NCBI GenBank assembly: GCA_031308135.1
Contig: JAHLJT010009436.1
Location: 160,368,885 to 160,432,884 of the forward strand
DNA: 64,000 nucleotides
Direction of reading: 5' to 3'
DNA from: Acheta domesticus
Taxonomy: Eukaryota > Arthropoda > Insecta > Orthoptera > Gryllidae
The stretch's first letter is position 1. Every line of letters begins with the position of its first letter. The translations under genes and the position numbers were made by a program. This document shows positions 13,540 through 25,966 of this stretch, one piece after another. Below the pieces are notes generated by a model. That model was not told where the DNA came from, did no database searches, and worked only from the letters and a program-made list of their open reading frames with translations.

Positions 13540-13648
13540 TGATAGGGGTGAAAGGACGATGCCCGAGGCGGGACTCGAGTCCGCGACCCCTAGGTCCGAG
13601 ATCACTACGGCACTACTGTCTTAGCGATCTCGGCCACGGGGCCGACGT
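13540..13648 (-). mobile_element. tRNA-derived SINE, copy 1
   Basis: On the minus strand a tRNA-like head has an A-box-like GTGGCCGAGATCGCTAAGAC and a B-box-like GGACTCGAGTCCCGCC, resembling Leu or Ser tRNAs with a long variable arm. It is followed by the tail CGTCCTTTCACCCCTATCAT. The copy at 20.9 kb shares head and tail. Confidence 0.75.
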
Positions 13649-14504
13649 TAAATATATAATTATAGTCATTACTTATAAAGTATGACTCTACGAGATGAAT
13701 GAAATGACGTAAACATTAAAGTAAGTTCCACTGAAATTTAATTATTTCATGTGATGAACGACAAGCGATTTTATTAGCACTAAATAAAAACAATTTTGTT
13801 CGCGTTTTAAGATCACCGTGGAAATTATATTACTTGATCACTAAATGTTTTACTAAGTTTCAATTATTTATGTTTCAATTATTTTTTTCTTTTTCTTGTT
13901 TAAATTTTGTAATTATTATTTGTTGAAATAAAATACTCATCAGATCAGACACTGATGATAACTGACGACCGGAATGACTGATGGTGTCTGTCTCATTGTC
14001 CTGTTCCGGTGCGTGCGGAACGTACATAATATTCGAATTATATAAATAAGACCATTCCGCTGGGTGCGCTAATAAATTAAAATAATTTCTTTTATCAACA
14101 ATAAGAGTTGAATTATGTGATTGCTTTATTTCTGGGGTTTTACTAAGTTCTATTTCATTGCTGTTCTGTGAACATTTTATTTTCTGAACTTACAGTTTAA
14201 AACTTACACCTTAAAGTACAGTTTATGTACTCAAATACTGATTGTGTATGGTGTAATAATTATGGTGTTTTCAAATAAAGTTATTGGCATTTTTGTGAAA
14301 ATTGATCAACATAAATGTTTTAAAACTACATTTTTATTACAATAAAATTGTAGTCAAGAATAGTTAAATTGTATTTATTTGTAAGTAAATATATTACTGA
14401 ACAATTTTATAATCAACAACTAATGTATTTCCACCTTGCCAGCTAACAGACAATTTATGCTGCTAATAAATTACCCCATTAGTTGATATACATAGTTGCA
14501 TATA

Positions 14505-15060
14505 CAGGATGTCCGAGGAGGAAACGTCGAAACTTCGAAAATAAGCTCTTAAGCCAATTCTAAGCATATTTTGTCTAATAAACTACGTGGATATTCCGAA
14601 TGGTCGAGCCGCAATAAGCACTCAAATGTTCGTTTGAAAAATTGATTTCTGGGCAAAAAAGTGCATTATAGAAACATGGAAACACTGCATAATCATGTAA
14701 TTGTTTATTATTTCCAAAAGAAATGAATATATTTGTTCAGAAAAAAGTGAAGCAAAAAATAAAAAAGCACTCAATTTACACTAATTCGATTGCCTTTTTA
14801 TTTCTCGTTTAATTTTTCTGTCTGAGCAAATTTGTTAATTTCTTTTGGAAATAATAAACAATTTACATGTTTCTGGAGTGTTACTATGCTTCCATAATGC
14901 AAATTTTTGCCTATAAATCAATTTTTCAAACCAACTTTTGAGTTTTCATTGCGGCACAACCATTCGGAATATCCACGTAGTATATATTAGACAAAATATT
15001 CTTAGAAATGTCTTAAGAGCTTATTTTCGAAGTTTCGACGTTTCCTCCCCGAACACACTG
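14505..15060. mobile_element. Palindromic MITE, copy 1 (556 bp)
   Basis: The left part (CAGGATGTCCGAGGAGGAAA, then CGTCGAAACTTCGAAAATAA) is repeated inverted at the right end (TTATTTTCGAAGTTTCGACG, then TTTCCTCCCCGAACACACTG). The interior also folds back, so the whole element is one long imperfect hairpin. A second copy is at 61,635-62,172. The flanks suggest a TA target. Confidence 0.85.
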
Positions 15061-15418
15061 AATACAGTGACGTGTCGCGCATGTTGAAACTTTCATTTTT
15101 CCTCTCGCGGCACGAATCTGAAGAAAAGCATGTTCCAACTTGCATTTCAAACGTTGCGGCATTTTAAAATTGCTTGCTCAGTTCCTTTTCTGCATTTGCC
15201 GAAGCAGCATATCGGGTTGGAAATTGAAAAAAGAACGATTTGACGTTGACTTCTTGATATATATTTTGAGGTAGGTAATTTGAATGTAATTTTTCTGAAA
15301 TTATTTTCTCATAACATTGCACTAGAGATGTATTGGAAGATATCCTTACAGTTAGTAATGAAAACTAACTTATGACTTGTAACAATCTGATTTTGTTCTG
15401 CGTTACCACATTGGTGCA

Positions 15419-17180
15419 ATGGAGATGGACAAATCTACGTTGTTTTCTGTGACATTTCACTCCAAGAGGCAATTCATCTGCTGGAAAGTGATTTACCTGG
15501 CGATACTTTACCAGATGTGTTTGTGGAGCCAACTAATCCAGCAGTTCAAACTGTTAGAGAATCCGGAAACGAAGAGAAGGAAGGTGATGGCAGACGTCCG
15601 GCGGGTAGACAACTGCTCACTCCGGCCGAAATTGTTCTCCTGTATAGATCGCACATTGAAAAATTATTACCCTGAGTCTGTGCCTAATCCTCCTAGTTTG
15701 CCGCCTAAATATTCAGTCCCATTGTCAAAAGAATGTGAGAAGTGGATAATGAATTGATTTTAAAAGGGAAGCCCATTCCAGTGAAATAGAAAAGGGAAGC
15801 CCTACATCAATTTTTTTAACAAAAAGAAATTTCCGCATCAACTGATATTCCTGACAATTTATATATTTGTATTAAGATGTTTGAAACATTTTTCATAGAT
15901 GAAGTTGTACGAGTATCTCAGAAAGAAAACTGAGAAGTACATTCTTTTTAGAATCACGAACCTCAAAATATTTTACTTCAGGAAATAAACTGTTTTGTTG
16001 GATTGGATATTGAGTGGATACAATCAATTACCAGCTTCAAAAATTACTGGGATGAGAAATATTTCATTGTACCAATAATAATTTCATGGATTCTCGAGAC
16101 AAACTTTAGAATCTGCATCCATTCAAGGACCTTTACCAAGGAAAATTGCATTGATGACTTCATGAACAATCAAATTATGAATTTTGACGCAATTGTGATG
16201 AAATTATTTGGCCGGCGTGGAATCAAGCAATTAATTCCCACTAAACGTATAAGATTTGTATTTAATATGTGGTGCATAAATTCATGTAATGGCTATCTTT
16301 TGAATTTTGAACTTTTAAACTATGTACCAGGGTAAATATCTAGGATAAAAATACCAGAAGAATATAACATCTTATTTGATAAATCAGTATCACCTTTTGT
16401 AAGAAATTTGGATGAATTGCCAAATAATATTTCAAAATTTCCATTGAATTTTTCTTTGATAATCTGTTTTGTGGAGTGTTTTAACTTGTTTCACATGTTA
16501 AAAGAAAAATATTATTCTGCAACTCAAACCTTCCGAGAAAACCGTATCCCAAAGGTGAAAGAAACAGTGCAAAAAATGTGGAGAAAGAAAGTGAACCTTC
16601 TACCATTTTCTATGATAGTAACATGGTACAAACTTTGACAGAGAGAACGTTTTTTGACAAGATACCTAAAGGATCTTTTGAACACCTTAATGAGAAGAAT
16701 TATGGAATATTCACCAGATGGAAAGAAAATGCAATAATTACAATAGGTTCTACTGATTTTGTATTACCGTTTTCATTAGTAAAAATGTTCTCTCGAGAAG
16801 CTGGAAAAATACCATTGTTTCCCGGCCATATTCCATCACTCTGTACAATAAAGAAGTTAGTGGGATTGATCTAATGGTTAACAATATTTCCACACATGGA
16901 ATTGGTGTGCCGTGAAAGAAAATGACAGTGGCCTATATTCACTGGTCTGGCTACTTGATGCATCTATTCAGAATGACTGGATTGTGTACAGAAAGGAGGA
17001 AATATCACAATTGGACTTCAGGCACAAAAATTCCACAAACATACCTCATACATGCATCAAACATACCCCCAAATATAGCACACCACGGCAGCCGCCGGAC
17101 CTCGGCCATCTGGTAGCCGATGATAATTTGCGACATTACATTGTCAGTACACCAAATAAAACTAGTGGTGCTAAAGAATG
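15419..17180 (+). pseudogene. Decayed piggyBac-type transposase
   Basis: Consecutive frames at 15,419-15,757, 15,900-16,335, 16,408-16,638, 16,578-16,874 and 16,912-17,180 together resemble a piggyBac (DDE_Tnp_1_7) transposase. Recognisable stretches are FNLxIFYFRK then GxDIEWIQSITSFKNYW, FGRRGIKQLIPTKRIRFVF then MWCINSCNGYLLNFEL, TFRENRIPKVKET, WKENAIITIGS and WLLDASIQNDWIVYRK. One Asp of the first catalytic region survives (NFDAIVMK), but the usual Asp-Asn before the FTSYELL-like motif reads Val-Glu (FVECFNLFHML). Stops and frameshifts make it inactive. No TTAA-flanked ends were located. Confidence 0.8.
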
Positions 17181-17408
17181 GCACAGACTTTCCCGTATTA
17201 GTTTTCTATTTTCTTGGGTCTTCGCTAGCTATTCGGAATTGCCACATACTCTTCCTTGTCAGCTACTATCTATCATCGCCACAAGTACATTTTTTGTCAT
17301 TTTCTTAATTTTTCGGTTTCCTATTGGTAGAACGGAAACATTAATTTTAGAATATTAAAGAACACAAAAACCTAGCCGTAAATGGCAATTTTCTTTTAAA
17401 AATTATGT

Positions 17409-18780
17409 GCCGTTTAAGAGAAAATGGCGTTTTAGCACTTCTAAAAATGCGAAATTTGAAGCTCATTTTCACAGAAAATTTTTGAGTTTTCAAAATATTT
17501 TATTTGAAGTGATTTGAAGCACTTACACTCACAAATATAATAATCTTTACAAATTGCGGATAATGTGCATATTAAAGATGTGAGAGATCTTTCAAAAATT
17601 TACATTTATATAATTTTTGAAAAAACAAAAAAATAACTCAAAATAAACTTTACACTATACTAAAGGGTGTAATTAGCACTACCCGTTACAAAAGTTTCAA
17701 GAAAAAAATGCAGCCACATATGAGAAAATGGCGTTTGAGCATTTCTGAAAATGCGAAATTTTGAGTTACTTTTCACAGAAAACGGTTGTGTTTTCGAGAA
17801 ACTTTACTTGACATTATTTAAAGCACATGTACTCGTAAATATAATAATGTGAAAATCTCGCCGATAGTGTAAATATTAATGACGTGAGAGACAAGTAAAA
17901 AAATTTACATTTTTGTAATTTTTGAACAAACCAACCGATAGACCAAAATGGATTTTATGTCATTGATAGAGTACATTTACCACTATCCCTACCAAAAGTT
18001 TAAAGAAAAAATTTGGAGCCGTTTTTGAGAAAATCTTGTTTTTGTATTTTTAAAAATTGCACATATTGCACGAAAACTACCAAAATTTTGAAAAACATTT
18101 ACATGACCTTTATTAAGGTCATGTTTATTTATTAAAGAACTCAATATGCAGAACAAATTTTATTTGAAGAAAATGTCTCTATCTTCAATTTTGTAGTTGG
18201 AGAAAGACGCCGAAAAAAATTCAAACTTTCACAATTTTCGAAATTTCAGAGCTGTACGTGAGAATCGAACCTATGCCATGTTAAAAGTGTATTTCACTCT
18301 ATTCATTCAAGAAATTTAAAGAAAAAATTTGGAGCCGTTTTTGAGAAAATTTTGAAAATCCCCGGGGGGCTTCATGTAAAGTACCCCCAAATTTTGAAGA
18401 ATCTTTTTCAAAATCTCAAAGCTTTGTCTAGAATCAGATCGACCGGGGAATATCCATTTTGGAAGAAATCGTACGAATGGTTTAGGCGCTAGCAGTGTTC
18501 ACAAACGGACGGACGGACGGACGGAACGGACAGACGGACGTTTTCCTTTCAATAGGGTTTTCGGTATCAAGGACCTAGAAAACACGGTTTCTGGCACCAC
18601 GTGTTAGGGGATTTTTTTTCTTAATTTAGCAACTGGTTTTATCCACTTATTCGTTTTCACGGCCCGGCAATTAATTTTTTTCCGCCGAAAATTGGCCATT
18701 TTTTCGCGCAGCATTACATAACTTTCCCTATACTAGGTATATCACTCCGTGTATACGTATGTATACGGGAAAGTAAAAGG
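17409..18780 (+). repeat. Tandem units of about 305 bp leading into a dispersed repeat with an ACGG tract
   Basis: Units beginning near GCCGTTTTTGAGAAAAT start at 17,409, 17,712, 18,018 and 18,334, spaced 303-316 bp. The last unit runs through CCCCGGGGGGCTTCATGTAA, GATCGACCGGGGAATATCCA, an ACGG tract (18,508-18,540) and ends in a hairpin-forming stretch (CTTTCCCTATACTA...TATACGGGAAAG). Related copies are at 19,255-19,975, 48,820-49,380 (inverted), 56,440-57,290 and, as a fragment, 25,655-25,800. No protein is encoded. Confidence 0.8.
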
Positions 18781-19254
18781 TAAAAAAGATCCGGTAATGT
18801 AAACTGTAATTCGAGTGTACGCACAATGGATGAAAAACTGCATTGTTGACTGTTACTGCCATTTTATGGTAACTGAAAATGCACTATAATTATTTTGTAA
18901 TAAATAATATATTAAGTTTCTTGTCATTTATTTTGTTTTCAAAAATGTATATCTTTTTTTCATTAATCTACAAATCTTTAATGTAAAAACCTGTGTGTGT
19001 AGGTTCCCACTGTAACCATACGTGTGCACAGGATTATAGTAAAATTAATGTCAAGATTTTTTTTCATATTCCCTGTTTTCGAAACCAAGTAAAGAAACAA
19101 AACAATATCAGATACAATTTTTGACAAATTTGTTATGGGTACTAATGGGTTACTTTAATAATCTTATACATTTAATTTTTCAAATTTTATTAAATACCGT
19201 GTCTCCATCCAGGGGCGGGATTTCGGATCTTTTATTGGGGGGGCAAATTTTGAG

Positions 19255-19975
19255 CTACTTTCACAGAAAACGGTTGTGTTACTTGACATTATTTAAAGCA
19301 CGTGTAATCGTAAATATAGTAATGTGAAACAATCGCCGCTAATGTAAATATTATCGACGTGAGAAATATGTGAAAAAATTTACATATTTGTAATTTTTGG
19401 AAAAACCAACCTATAGAGCAATATGGCTTTTATGTCACTTGATAGAGTATATTTACCACTATCCCTACCAAAAGTTAAAAGAAAAAAATTGGAACCGTTT
19501 TTGAGAAAATCTTGTTTTTGTAATTTTTTAAAAGTGCACATATTGCACGAAAACTACTAAAATTTTGAAAAACATTTACATGACCTTTATGAAAGAACTC
19601 AATATGCAGAAAAAATTTTATTTGAAGAAAAATCTCTATCTTCAATTTTGTAGTTGGAGAAAGACGCCGAAAACAATTCAAACTTCCACAATTTTCGAAA
19701 ATTCAATTATTCCTGAGAATCGGACCTATGCCATGTTAATAAGTGTATTTTACTTTATTCATACAAGAAATTTAAAGAAACAAATTGGAGCTGTTTTTGA
19801 GAAAATTTTGAAAATCCCCGGGGGACCTCATATAAAGTACCTCCAAATTTTGAAGAATCGCTTTCAAAATCTCAAAGCTTCGACTAGAATAAGATCGACC
19901 GGGTAATATCCATTTTGGAAGAAATCGTACGTATGGTTTAGGCGCAAGCAGTGTTCACAGACGGACAGACGGGCG
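19255..19975 (+). repeat. Dispersed ACGG-tract repeat, copy 2
   Basis: It shares with 17.4-18.8 kb the words CACAGAAAACGGTTGTGTTA, CCGTTTTTGAGAAAAT (two units about 294 bp apart), ATCCCCGGGGGACCTCATAT and GTTTAGGCGCAAGCAGTGTTCACAGACGG in pieces. It breaks off at the ACGG tract. Confidence 0.78.
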
Positions 19976-19976
19976 G

Positions 19977-20575
19977 AGTACAAAATTCTTTATTGTGGTT
20001 CAAAATTAGTAGACAAATAGAAGATAATAATTGGCTAGTTGGATTTGAATTTGTGACTAGTGTGGGTGGCTTGGCAGGCACTTTTGTTTCATGCCACACG
20101 CAATTTTTTCTGTTTTCCGATTGCATTATCTCCGTTGGGGGACCAGATAAATTTTTGAAACAAATACTCCTTAAAGGTCACTATACGAAGTACTCGTAGT
20201 AGCAAACCGCTGTATACATTTCAACTTCGAAGAGTGACTCCAAGGGGATTTAAAAAATTCGTCAATATGTGCAAAAAGTGTATCTTTTGCAACCGTTTTT
20301 TAATTGTTTATAGGTGAGTACAAAATTTTTAATTGTGGTACAAAATTAGTACATAATTAGTAGACAACAATGGGTTAGGTGATTTTGAATTTCTGAAAAG
20401 TGGGGGTTGTAGGTTGACGTCAAGCTAGCACCCCCACTTTTGAATGTCGTTTTTTATTGGTTTATAGTTTAGTACATTTTTTTATTTTGCTACAAAATTA
20501 GTATATAATTAGTTCAAAATTATAAGCTAGTTAATTTTGAATTTCTGACAAGTGGGGGTTGCAGCTTGACGGAGG
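19977..20575 (+). repeat. Diverged tandem units starting GAGTACAAAATT
   Basis: Units with GTACAAAATTxxTxATTGTGG, AAAATTAGTA and TTTTGAATTTxTGA-AGTG-GGG begin near 19,977, 20,317 and 20,471. Spacing is irregular (about 340 and 154 bp). Nothing coding is seen. Confidence 0.5.
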
Positions 20576-20929
20576 TCCGGCTGTTGCCGAGTTGGCAATG
20601 CCGACGGCCCTTTGCTCTCGTCTTTTTGATGAACCCTGATTTACACTGTAGTACAAAAGACGTTCAATAAAAGTAAATATTTTAATAAACGAAAATATAT
20701 TAAGCGAGAGAACAAATGGACAAGACGCCGTACTATTCAGCCCATTCACTAAGTTCATGTGCACGAATAAAGTTACAGGAAGTAAATCGATTCAAGTGAA
20801 AACAATGTTATCAAAATATTATCGGAAATATTATGTTGGTATTGTCTTGGCCCAATTCACGTTTCTTTCGAAAGAGAAATACCCAAAATAAATGACTTCG
20901 ACCCACTTCTAGACAAAAACCTTTAATAT

Positions 20930-21062
20930 ACGCCGGTAGTTCCTAGCGATCTCGCACCTAAGGATCGCGGGTTCGACTCCCGCCTTGGGCATGGTTGCAT
21001 TTCTATTCGTCCTTTCACCCCCTATCATCACCATATCATTTCATCTTCACAGTTACCATAAC
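20930..21062 (+). mobile_element. tRNA-derived SINE, copy 2
   Basis: The plus-strand sequence has CTAGCGATCTCGCACCTAAG then a canonical B box in GCGGGTTCGACTCCCGCC, a CATGG-type head end, and the tail TCGTCCTTTCACCCCCTATC shared with copy 1. The first part of the head is shortened. Confidence 0.75.
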
Positions 21063-21064
21063 GT

Positions 21065-22610
21065 CACAGTTAACAAAAAACCGACATGCAATTCCATGAA
21101 ATCCCGCGGTCTAGTTATTAGAATCGAGTAAAGATATATAATTATTAATGTCAAATTTTGTGTGACGGTACACTTAAACTTTACACATTAATATATTTTT
21201 TGACAAAACATATGTAAAAATTTTGCTTTCACTATTTTGTTCTTGTTTCTGAATAAAATAATTAGATGAATGTAGCAATTTTTCACACTTTAAGTATAAA
21301 ATTGAATATTGAAATTAAATTATTTGAGGAAAGTGACGATCAAATAATTTTCATTACAAATAATGATCAGTGTTAAGTATTAGAATTAAATGATTGAAGT
21401 ATTTGAATTGTAATTAAAATTTACAGTTTTAATGACATACAAATTGCGTGCATTGAAGTACATAAATATTAGCTATGCAATGTTAAATCGACGAGATAAA
21501 AACATTCGACATTCTGGAAAGTGGAGAAAACTGTCAGTTTGCCGAACTTTACCATGCACGAACTTTAACGATTCATAGCAATAACAAACCTTTTTTTAAA
21601 TTATCGTAGTAAAAGTTGCTCTGTTGTCCAAAATAGGACCAAAAAACTTTTTTGTTATAAAAATCTTTTTGTTATAATAATACAATCGACATTAGATTAA
21701 AACAACAGATTCCCATTTATAATAACAGAGAAGGGAAGTTATTATCAGTGCCCTGGCGTGATCATTTTTCCTGGGTAGGCTGCAAAGCAGATTAACGTAT
21801 TATTTGACACTCCTCTGTCGTCATTAACGAAGAGATGTTATTCTCTCGATTACCCAGGGGATACTAAAATAACGTGAGTCAATGGCCACCGAAGTTTGCA
21901 ATTTTGCTATAACTTCTAGGAGAACAAAGTATCTATGAGATTGTCGTCTGGTAAAGGCACATTTCCTTCAGCTAACAATAACACTTGTATTATTCATCAG
22001 CTATTGATTAAATTCTAATTTGAACTAAACGCGATGAACTAACATTAATTTCTCACCTGTAAGATACAAGAGCTGAACTCTTCTTACTTTCTTCATCTGG
22101 CTCGTTTCACTATAATAAAAGCTCGTGCGTTCGCCAGTACTGCAAGAACTCAACTGAGCTCTTATTCTTATGACGTCGCGGAGATGTCATCGTCACCTAT
22201 ACCGAAAGCCCTCTGACTGAGGACTAGGACAGTGGTCCGCATTCATGTTGGACAAACATTTGTTTCACAGCCCGCAAAAACAATTCAAAAATGAGAGAAC
22301 CAAATGGGTGGACGACAGGCTTATTATAATTAACGACTGATTTACTTTGCTCTCTTTTGACCCTGTTACTCACAGCTGTCGTTAAGACATTTTTAATTTT
22401 ATTATTAATAATAGAGTATTTATTTTGGTCTATAAGAAAAATACTAAGAATCAACTTTCCACGCCATTTACAATACATTTCTCTTCACAAGTGTGAATTA
22501 ACGAATTACGTGTGAATAGTACCGATTATAATGAATCGTACCGCAAGCCGCCCACTGTTTCCTGACACCTCTTTCAACGCCTGTGAGGTTGGTCATTCCG
22601 ATAAACTGGG
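21065..22610. other. AT-rich intergenic sequence, nothing recognised
   Basis: No frame longer than about 85 codons and no repeat boundary was found between the SINE and the TG/TC array. Confidence 0.5.
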
Positions 22611-22614
22611 CTGA

Positions 22615-24462
22615 TTTGTGTGTGTGTGTGTGTGTGTGTGTCTTTGTCTGTGTCTGTGTCTGTGTCTGTGTCTGTGTGTCTGTGTGTCTGTGTGTCTGTG
22701 TGTCTGTGTGTCTGTGTGTCTGTGTGTCTGTGTGTGTCTGTGTGTGTCTGTGTGTGTCTGTGTGTGTCTGTGTGTGTCTGTGTGTGTCTGTGTGTGTCTG
22801 TGTGTGTCTGTGTGTGTCTGTGTGTGTCTGTGTGTGTCTGTGTGTGTCTGTGTGTGTCCGTGTGTGTCTGTGTGTGTCTGTGTGTGTCTGTGTGTGTCTG
22901 TGTGTGTCTGTGTGTGTCTGTGTGTGTCTGTGTGTGTCTGTGTGTGTCTGTGTGTGTCTGTGTGTGTCTGTGTGTGTCTGTGTGTGTCTGTGTGTGTCTG
23001 TGTGTGTCTGTGTGTGTCTGTGTGTGTCTGTGTGTGTCTGTGTGTGTCTGTGTGTGTCTGTGTGTGTCTGTGTGTGTCTGTGTGTGTCTGTGTGTGTCTG
23101 TGTGTGTCTGTGTGTGTCTGTGTGTGTCTGTGTGTGTGTGTCTGTGTGTGTCTGTGTGTGTGTCTGTGTGTGTCTGTGTGTGTCTGTGTGTGTCTGTGTG
23201 TGTCTGTGTGTGTCTGTGTGTGTCTGTGTGTGTGTGTCTGTGTGTGTCTGTGTGTGTGTGTCTGTGTGTGTGTGTCTGTGTGTGTGTCTGTGTGTGTGTG
23301 TCTGTGTGTGTGTGTCTGTGTGTGTGTCTGTGTGTGTGTCTGTGTGTGTGTCTGTGTGTGTGTCTGTGTGTGTGTCTGTGTGTGTGTGTCTGTGTGTGTG
23401 TCTGTGTGTGTGTCTGTGTGTGTGTGTGTCTGTGTGTGTGTCTGTGTGTGTGTGTCTGTGTGTGTGTGTCTGTGTGTGTGTGTCTGTGTGTGTGTGTCTG
23501 TGTGTGTGTCTGTGTGTGTGTCTGTGTGTGTGTCTGTGTGTGTGTCTGTGTGTGTGTCTGTGTGTGTGTGTCTGTGTGTGTGTCTGTGTGTGTGTCTGTG
23601 TGTGTGTCTGTGTGTGTGTCTGTGTGTGTGTGTCTGTGTGTGTGTGTGTCTGTGTGTGTGTGTCTGTGTGTGTGTCTGTGTGTGTGTCTGTGTGTGTGTG
23701 TCTGTGTGTGTGTCTGTGTGTGTGTGTGTCTGTGTGTGTCTGTGTGTGTGTGTGTCTGTGTGTGTCTGTGTGTGTCTGTGTGTGTCTGTGTGTGTCTGTG
23801 TGTGTCTGTGTGTGTCTGTGTGTGTCTGTGTGTGTCTGTGTGTGTCTGTGTGTGTCTGTGTGTGTCTGTGTGTGTCTGTGTGTGTCTGTGTGTGTCTGTG
23901 TGTGTCTGTGTGTGTCTGTGTGTGTCTGTGTGTGTCTGTGTGTGTGTGTCTGTGTGTGTCTGTGTGTGTGTCTGTGTGTGTCTGTGTGTGTCTGTGTGTG
24001 TCTGTGTGTGTCTGTGTGTGTCTGTGTGTGTCTGTGTGTGTGTGTCTGTGTGTGTCTGTGTGTGTGTCTGTGTGTGTGTGTCTGTGTGTGTGTGTGTCTG
24101 TGTGTGTGTGTCTGTGTGTGTGTGTCTGTGTGTGTCTGTGTGTGTGTGTCTCTGTGTGTGTGTGTCTGTGTGTGTGTGTCTGTGTGTGTGTGTCTGTGTG
24201 TGTGTCTGTGTGTGTGTGTCTGTGTGTGTGTGTCTGTGTGTGTGTCTGTGTGTGTGTCTGTGTGTGTGTCTGTGTGTGTGTCTGTGTGTGTGTGTCTGTG
24301 TGTGTGTGTCTGTGTGTGTGTGTCTGTGTGTGTGTGTCTGTGTGTGTGTGTCTGTGTGTGTGTGTGTCTGTGTGTGTGTGTCTGTGTGTGTGTGTGTCTG
24401 TGTGTGTGTGTCTGTGTGTGTGTGTCTGTGTGTGTGTGTCTGTGTGTGTGTGTCTGTCTCTC
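22615..24462. repeat. 1.85 kb compound TG/TC array
   Basis: The array is built of TGTG runs punctuated by TC. A short block of TGTGTC hexamers leads into a nearly perfect TGTGTGTC 8-mer block (about 22,735-23,130). An irregular 8-, 10- and 12-mer region follows, then a second 8-mer block (about 23,750-23,940), then 10- and 12-mers to the end. One CCG variant at 22,858 is visible. Very long reading frames on both strands are artefacts of the repeat. Confidence 0.97.
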
Positions 24463-24464
24463 AT

Positions 24465-25650
24465 GATCATGATTTTACGCATTAAACTGTTTAATTTGTA
24501 AGTAAATATCATTTAAAAGTAAAATATAATTCAAGGATTTTTTTTTAATACGGGATATTCACAGTAACGCTGAACATTATCCCGCAGGTTTTAATATATT
24601 GAACTAAAGTTTGCCAATTTATTTAAGCAGTATGGTATTATCTTAACTTAATAAAATTATTATTCCCTTAATTATTATTAAAATTCTTCTGAAAATACAG
24701 AAAAAGTAATCTTTTTTTTACATAAACTTGAATGTATGTCTAAATATATATTTTAAAATATGTCCCAACATTGGGAGGGCAGTTGCCCCCCCCTTGCCCC
24801 CCCCCGAATCCCGCCTCTGTCCCCATCCTTCCGTAAATCAGAGTTTATCGTTATACATCTCGGACCAAACAAACCGAAATCAAGTTGCTGGCGTCCTGAT
24901 AGTAAAATTATTAACTCAGTATATTATGAAAATGTATTTTACTTCAATATATTTTACTCCGTTATTACTATTAAATAGATGCATGTAAGTACAAATACTT
25001 TTATTTACATTATGTAACATTTTGTATTAAACATGATTTACTAATAGACGATTGTAATAATTTAACATTTTATAAGAATTACTAGAAAAACTTAGCTTAC
25101 ATCGTAATAAAACGAAATAAATAACTTGAACAACAGTGGCACACACAGGACGTTTCTGTGCGAGGAATTATAGCGTTCAGATGACTTGATTTTTCTTATG
25201 AAGAATGTTTCATTGATGCTGATTTTAACATGTATTTTTGTGCTTATTATAATAGTCTATAAAGTACTCAATTGAGAATTGAATATCTTTCGTTAATATA
25301 GAAACTTAGTAACAACCATACATTTGTGAAGAGTATCTTCCAGTGGCTTCTGGGGCAAGGGTGGTCGTTGAAGCCCTACAAGCCTCCCCATCTTCGGGCG
25401 CGCAACTGCTTGACAATGACATTTTTTCGACTCAAGGCAACTTTGGTAGCGATATTGATGGAAAACTAGTGGTGCTACAACGCATACGTTCTCGCATTAT
25501 TGGCTGTAGTTACGTAATATTGAAATATTATTACTTCTGCCTTACTAAAAACTCAGCTACAAATTGAAAAACTATAATTTAACCAATTCATATGAAGCGC
25601 CTATGGTGCATACCTGCATTTGTTTTGAGAGCCTATGATGAAATATATAA
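24465..25650. other. Intergenic sequence downstream of gene B
   Basis: Mostly AT-rich. A C-rich patch at 24,786-24,806 (CCCCCCCCTTGCCCCCCCCC) followed by GAATCCCGCC mirrors GGGGCGGGATTTCGG near 19,211, suggesting ends of one repeat family. A short GC-richer block at 25,340-25,500 has a protein-like plus frame of unknown origin. Confidence 0.35.
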
Positions 25651-25654
25651 TTCA

Positions 25655-25800
25655 TAGGGCCGCGATATCAGTCAGATCGATTGAGGAATATCAATTTTGA
25701 AGAAAATCGTCTGCACGGTTTAGCCGCTAGCGTTGTTCACAGACGGACGGACGGACAGACATGTTTTGGCGTCATGTCTGTACCTAGTGCATCGAAAACG
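25655..25800 (+). repeat. Dispersed ACGG-tract repeat, short fragment
   Basis: CAGTCAGATCGATTGAGGAA through GACGGACGGACGGACAGACA matches the distal part of the repeat family. It lies just beyond the gene B polyadenylation signal. Confidence 0.7.
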
Positions 25801-25824
25801 AACATGCCCCTTGAATGCGTTGTG

Positions 25825-25830
25825 TTTATT
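25825..25830 (-). terminator. Candidate polyadenylation signal of gene B
   Basis: An AATAAA hexamer on the minus strand lies about 137 nt after the gene B stop codon. It is the first such hexamer downstream of the stop. It sits beside a fragment of a dispersed repeat, so it could be fortuitous. Confidence 0.4.
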
Positions 25831-25966
25831 CCGGAATCATTAACTTAATTTCTACTTAATATCTTTTGCACAACAGTTCAGTCTCCTCTTCGTGCTCTTT
25901 TGAGGTGGGCGGAGCTCTGTTCTCCCGCGCAGTGCAGAGTGTTGGTGGTGGTTCGGCTGGTGGACG

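Noticed and set aside
17409..18540. Tandem units considered as a CRISPR-like array
   Set aside because: Units are about 305 bp, diverged along their whole length, with no short identical repeats and unique spacers; the host is a eukaryote.
20930..21000. Functional tRNA gene
   Set aside because: The B box is good but the acceptor stem does not pair and the tail is shared with the copy at 13.5 kb, so it is a SINE.
22583..24512. Reading frames of more than 600 codons on both strands
   Set aside because: They are produced by the TG/TC repeat, which lacks stops in several frames; the peptides are only Cys-Val/Leu-Cys or His-Thr runs.
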